Assembly: GCA_010027295.1 (NCBI GenBank)
Contig: RGVM01000072.1
Location: 1 to 9,030 of the forward strand
Length of the DNA: 9,030 nucleotides
Direction: 5' to 3'
Origin: Chitinophagia bacterium
GTDB lineage: Bacteria > Bacteroidota > Bacteroidia > Chitinophagales > Chitinophagaceae
In this document: positions 6,102 through 9,030 of the stretch, piece after piece
How the letters are laid out: every line of letters starts with the position of its first letter
Position numbering within the stretch: the stretch's first letter is position 1
Translations under genes and position numbers: made by a program
The notes under the pieces: model-generated
What the model was told of the DNA's origin: nothing
Database searches by the model: none
What the model saw: only the letters and a program-made list of their open reading frames with translations

Positions 6102-8771
6102 TTACTGCTGCATGCCCATGCCCTCCTGCATGCCGTCCATGCCGCTTCCGTTGTTCCGACGCTTGAATAGCGAGACATCGAACTTGCCGAACCGGTAGCT
6201 GAAGTTCACGCGGAGCACCTGCCAATCGCGCCGACGACTGAAGACCTGGGTGAAATAGGGGGATTCTGAATAGGTGCTGTACACCCGCGTCCGGAAGACG
6301 TCGTTCATGCTAAGGGTGAGCGATCCGCGCTTCTCCTTGAGGAAGTCGCGACGGATGGCTACGTCGACGCCGTAGTTGGGGTTGACATAGCCCTGGGCTG
6401 TCGTCTGGACGAAGCCACCCCAGCCACCACCGCCTCCACCGCCGCGGCTGCTCCTTCCGCCTCCACCCATGCCGCCGCTCCAGCCACCGCCTGAGTTGCC
6501 CTGCGGGAGGATGGAACGACTGCGGTAGTCGCCGCTCAGCTGGATGCTCCAGTTGTTCGGCAGCTTGATGGCGGCGTTCATCTTGCCGAAGAAGCTGTTG
6601 AGGTCGCTGCTGAAGTTCTGACCCAGGTTGCCGCCGTTGATGGCGGAATTGTACAGGTTCAGGTTGGTGGTCAGCTCAAGCCAGGAGGCGACGGGGTTCT
6701 TGGATGTCACTTCGATGCCGTAGGCACGGCTGCTGTTGGCGTTCACGTAGGTGTTGATGATCACGTCGCGGCCGGTGAGCGGACTCGACTCCTTCACCTG
6801 GTAGCGCGTGATGAGGTTGTTGCTACCCTTGAAATAGGCAGTCAACAGCAGGCTGTGCCCCTTGTTGAAGGTCTTCTGGTAGCCCAGCTCCATCGAGTTG
6901 GTGAACTCGGGCAGTAGTCCGGGGTTCCCGCGGCTGATGTTGAGGGAGTCGGTGTAGTCGACGAAAGGCAGCAGCTGGAAGAAGTTGGGCCTGTTGACGC
7001 GCCTCGAGTAGCTGAACTGCATGTCCTGCGTCTCGCTGATCCGATAGGTCAGGAAGCTGCTGGGGAAAAGGCTGAAGGGGAACGAGTTCTGGAAGCTCGA
7101 GTTGTTGGTGAGCAGCGTGCCCTTGTATTGCGAGCTCTCCACGCGAAGCCCTCCCTGGAAGGTCAGCTTCTTCAGGAAGATGTTCGAATACGTCCCGTAG
7201 GCGGCATACACCTGGTCGTTGTACCGGTAGTTGGCGTTTATCTGCGCGATGGGCAGGAACTGTGCCGCGGTGAAACTGTAGATGTAGTTCAGGTTCTCGC
7301 TCCTCACGTCGCGCACGGCCGCGCGCAGGCCGAACTCGACCTTCGACTTGTCGGTGAGCGGGTTCGTATAGTCCACCTGTGCCGTGTAGAAGGAGTTGTT
7401 GCCACGGCCCTCCTGTCGCTGCTCGATGGGTCTCCCCTTCGGCCCGTTGGTCAGCGCGTCGAGGTACTGCGTGTTGAAGCTGCCGTCACTCCAGTTCTTG
7501 CTGTAGTTGTAGTTGAGGTCGGCGGTCAGCTCCATGCCCGGTTTCTTGAAGAGCTTCTTGTAGCCGATGGCCGGGCCGACGTTCAGGAAGTTGGAGCCGA
7601 AGTCTGTCGTGCGCTTTGAATAACTCGTCTGGCTGGAAGTGTTATAGAGAGTATCCGTGCGGATATCAAGCATGTCGGCATTGTCGAACCTGCCCCGGAC
7701 GAAGTTGGCCGATACGGTAAGGGTGTTCCGGTTGTTGATGAAGTAGTCGAATCCCGCCCTGCCGAAGGCGAAGAAGCCGAGGCTCCTGGAGTCGTTCACC
7801 TGGTTGTATTTGAGCGTCGGGTAGGAGTAGGTCTCCGTGCGGTCTGACACGCCTTCGGATATGGACTTGCGCTGGTTGAACATGCCGCTGACGAACATGT
7901 TGACCTTCTCCTGCTTGGCGTTCAGGTCGCCTCCGAGGTTGACCATCGCGCGTGAGTCGATGCCACTACGGATGTTGCCGTTGTAACCCGCCTTCCGGTT
8001 CTTCTTGAGGACTATGTTGATGATGCCGGCCATGCCGCCCGAGGCATCGAACTTCGCGGAAGGGTTCGTGATGAGCTCCACACTGGCGATGGCGTCGGAG
8101 GGTATCTGGTCCAGGGTCAGGGTAGTGGGTCTACCGTCCACGAAGATCGTCGGCGCGGCATTCCGAAGGCTCACGTTGCCGTCGATGTCGACGTCAACCC
8201 CCGGAATATTACGCATCAGCTCCGTCGCGGTCTGTCCGGTCGAGACGATGCTCTTCTCCACGTTGAAAATCCTTCGATCGACACCCATTTGCATGAATGG
8301 CTTCGAGCCCGTCACCTTGACCTCTTCCAGCTGCTTGCTGTCGATCTCCATCTTCAGATCACCGAGGTCCCGGTCGATGCGGCTCATCATCTGGCTCATG
8401 TCACCGGAGAGCTCGAATCGCACGGCTTGCTCGAATACCGTGTAACCTATCGCCGTAACCTTCAATTTGTATTGACCGGATATCGGAAGGCCTTCAATGC
8501 TGAAATCTCCATTGGAGCGTGTCAGCTGTCCGCCGGCAACCACCTCCTTCCTTTTCTTTGTGACGGTGTCGAAACGGTTTTGCAGGATCTGCACGGAAGC
8601 GGCATCGATGCCTTTCCCCGTCGTCTTGTCGAGAATTCGGCCGTAGAAGCGGCCCATGTTCATGTTCTGCATTCCGGCGCCGGAACGGCCGCCGACGCCC
8701 GGCGGCTGTGCGGTCGCCGTCGCGGTGAAGAGGGAAAATGCTAGGATGGAAACGTGTATGTAGCTGTTCAT
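6102..8771 (-). CDS. Outer-membrane beta-barrel receptor (CarboxypepD_reg-like plus OMP_b-brl_3)
   Basis: This encodes an 889-residue outer-membrane protein related to TonB-dependent receptors; the ligand is unknown. A signal peptide covers about residues 1-21 (SILAFSLFTATATA before Q). A CarboxypepD_reg-like domain spans about 38-122 (GRFYGRILDKTTGKGI, SNGDFSIEGLP, LKVTAIGY). A plug region at about 148-260 contains LEEVKVTG, TELMRNIPGVDVDIDG, IFVDGRP (209-215) and GGMAGIINI (245-253). The remainder is a beta barrel with the family motifs SRRVNRPNFFQLLPF (589-603) and RGNPGLLPEF (614-623). A last strand, VLRVNFSYRFGKF, precedes a loose tail. A glycine-rich stretch (about 761-787) and a Met-rich C terminus (GMDGMQEGMGMQQ) are unusual. 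The ATG at 8771 was chosen over an in-frame TTG two codons upstream. It ends in two adjacent TAA codons just before a strong terminator. No SusD-like partner or TonB/ExbBD gene is adjacent. Confidence 0.9.
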   Translation of the reverse strand: MNSYIHVSILAFSLFTATATAQPPGVGGRSGAGMQNMNMGRFYGRILDKTTGKGIDAASVQILQNRFDTVTKKRKEVVAGGQLTRSNGDFSIEGLPISGQYKLKVTAIGYTVFEQAVRFELSGDMSQMMSRIDRDLGDLKMEIDSKQLEEVKVTGSKPFMQMGVDRRIFNVEKSIVSTGQTATELMRNIPGVDVDIDGNVSLRNAAPTIFVDGRPTTLTLDQIPSDAIASVELITNPSAKFDASGGMAGIINIVLKKNRKAGYNGNIRSGIDSRAMVNLGGDLNAKQEKVNMFVSGMFNQRKSISEGVSDRTETYSYPTLKYNQVNDSRSLGFFAFGRAGFDYFINNRNTLTVSANFVRGRFDNADMLDIRTDTLYNTSSQTSYSKRTTDFGSNFLNVGPAIGYKKLFKKPGMELTADLNYNYSKNWSDGSFNTQYLDALTNGPKGRPIEQRQEGRGNNSFYTAQVDYTNPLTDKSKVEFGLRAAVRDVRSENLNYIYSFTAAQFLPIAQINANYRYNDQVYAAYGTYSNIFLKKLTFQGGLRVESSQYKGTLLTNNSSFQNSFPFSLFPSSFLTYRISETQDMQFSYSRRVNRPNFFQLLPFVDYTDSLNISRGNPGLLPEFTNSMELGYQKTFNKGHSLLLTAYFKGSNNLITRYQVKESSPLTGRDVIINTYVNANSSRAYGIEVTSKNPVASWLELTTNLNLYNSAINGGNLGQNFSSDLNSFFGKMNAAIKLPNNWSIQLSGDYRSRSILPQGNSGGGWSGGMGGGGRSSRGGGGGGGWGGFVQTTAQGYVNPNYGVDVAIRRDFLKEKRGSLTLSMNDVFRTRVYSTYSESPYFTQVFSRRRDWQVLRVNFSYRFGKFDVSLFKRRNNGSGMDGMQEGMGMQQ

Positions 8772-8792
8772 ATGCAAGGTTAGACGGCTAAT

Positions 8793-8811
8793 AACCGCCG
8801 AACTTGCGGTT
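8793..8811. repeat. Small inverted repeat in the leader of the outer-membrane protein gene
   Basis: AACCGC (8793-8798) and GCGGTT (8806-8811) are exact inverted copies around seven bases. It lies 22 bases upstream of the ATG at 8771 and would form in the mRNA leader if transcription begins near 8831. No T run follows on the minus strand. A weak regulatory hairpin is possible but unsupported. Confidence 0.35.
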
Positions 8812-8837
8812 TGTTCAGCATGCAGCCCGAAGTGTCG

Positions 8838-8865
8838 GAAATATAATGAAATGCCTGCGCCTCAA
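8838..8865 (-). promoter_or_regulatory. Weak candidate promoter for the outer-membrane protein gene
   Basis: On the minus strand TATATTTC (8845-8838) matches TAnnTTTG except for the last base, and a TTG (8865-8863) lies 17 bases upstream, shorter than the usual 19-21. It overlaps the stop of the DUF445 gene. An alternative near-match, TAACCTTG (8782-8775), is too close to the ATG. The two genes could instead be co-transcribed across the 90-base gap. Confidence 0.25.
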
Positions 8866-9030
8866 CCTGCCATGACGCTGATGGCCACCTGCAGCAGTCC
8901 GATCAGGAAACCGAGCACGCCACCGAGAATCTCCACGAAGCGGAATTCCTTCGACATCACTGACATGAGAAGGGCCTCCAGCCTGTCACTCGACAGGGCG
9001 GACACCTTTTCAACCACGATCAGCTCCAGG
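8862..9030 (-). CDS. C-terminal end of a DUF445 family membrane protein
   Basis: Only the last 56 residues are in the window; the start lies beyond the right edge. The visible part includes SDRLEALLMSVMSKEFRFVE followed by ILGGVLGFLIGLLQVAISVM and a short AG end. A 'KEFRFVEILGGVLGFLIGLLQ' type ending, an amphipathic helix then a single glycine-rich membrane segment, is characteristic of DUF445 proteins, which have membrane segments at both ends and a long cytoplasmic or periplasmic middle. The function of the family is unknown. It reads toward the outer-membrane protein gene with 90 bases between them and no clear terminator. Confidence 0.75.
   Translation of the reverse strand, partial: LELIVVEKVSALSSDRLEALLMSVMSKEFRFVEILGGVLGFLIGLLQVAISVMAG

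Noticed and set aside
7128..7619. A 163-residue plus-strand frame inside the outer-membrane protein gene
   Set aside because: The Val/Arg/Leu-rich translation is what the complementary strand of this barrel's codons gives; there is no start context or domain.
6102..8771. Reading the outer-membrane protein as SusC of a glycan-uptake locus
   Set aside because: No SusD-like gene is beside it and the barrel motifs fit the OMP_b-brl_3 type rather than SusC.

Overview
The window looks like an ordinary chromosomal stretch from a GC-rich member of the Bacteroidota. Supporting this are an outer-membrane beta-barrel receptor with an N-terminal CarboxypepD_reg-like domain (OMP_b-brl_3 type), a long DUF2279 protein, a DUF445 protein, promoters close to the Bacteroidetes TTTG / TAnnTTTG pattern, and a lack of clear Shine-Dalgarno sequences. 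A more exact lineage (for example Chitinophagales) would be a guess. No phage, plasmid, insertion sequence, CRISPR array, tRNA or rRNA was seen.

Layout. Bases 1-112 are the 3' end of an unrecognised + strand gene. It converges, with a 7-base gap, on a DUF2279 envelope gene (120-1106, -). A short divergent promoter region with several small palindromes (about 1107-1262) separates this from a phosphohexomutase gene (1263-2987, +). That gene converges on a small two-BON-domain lipoprotein gene (3039-3527, -), which is divergent from pcm, protein-L-isoaspartate O-methyltransferase (3644-4300, +). A 165-base gap leads to a family 61 glycosyltransferase gene (4466-5575, +). Next comes a 460-base non-coding stretch (about 5579-6042) full of related short direct and inverted repeats. 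It ends at a perfect 17-bp hairpin flanked by A and T runs, which probably serves as a terminator. The right third is a large receptor-like outer-membrane protein gene (6102-8771, -), preceded by the 3' end of a DUF445 membrane protein gene (8862-9030, -).

How the genes relate. Most of the genes alternate in strand, so this is not one operon. The phosphohexomutase makes or uses sugar-1-phosphates and the glycosyltransferase uses activated sugars, so both could feed surface polysaccharide synthesis, but they are not co-transcribed and the link is only inference. Pcm and the BON lipoprotein fit protein repair and envelope maintenance. The receptor has no SusD partner beside it, so it is not a typical SusC/SusD glycan system.

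I did not find a convincing new system. The items most worth a second look are the repeat-rich intergenic region, the hairpin with its 5-base flanking direct repeats, and the glycine-rich and methionine-rich segments of the outer-membrane protein.
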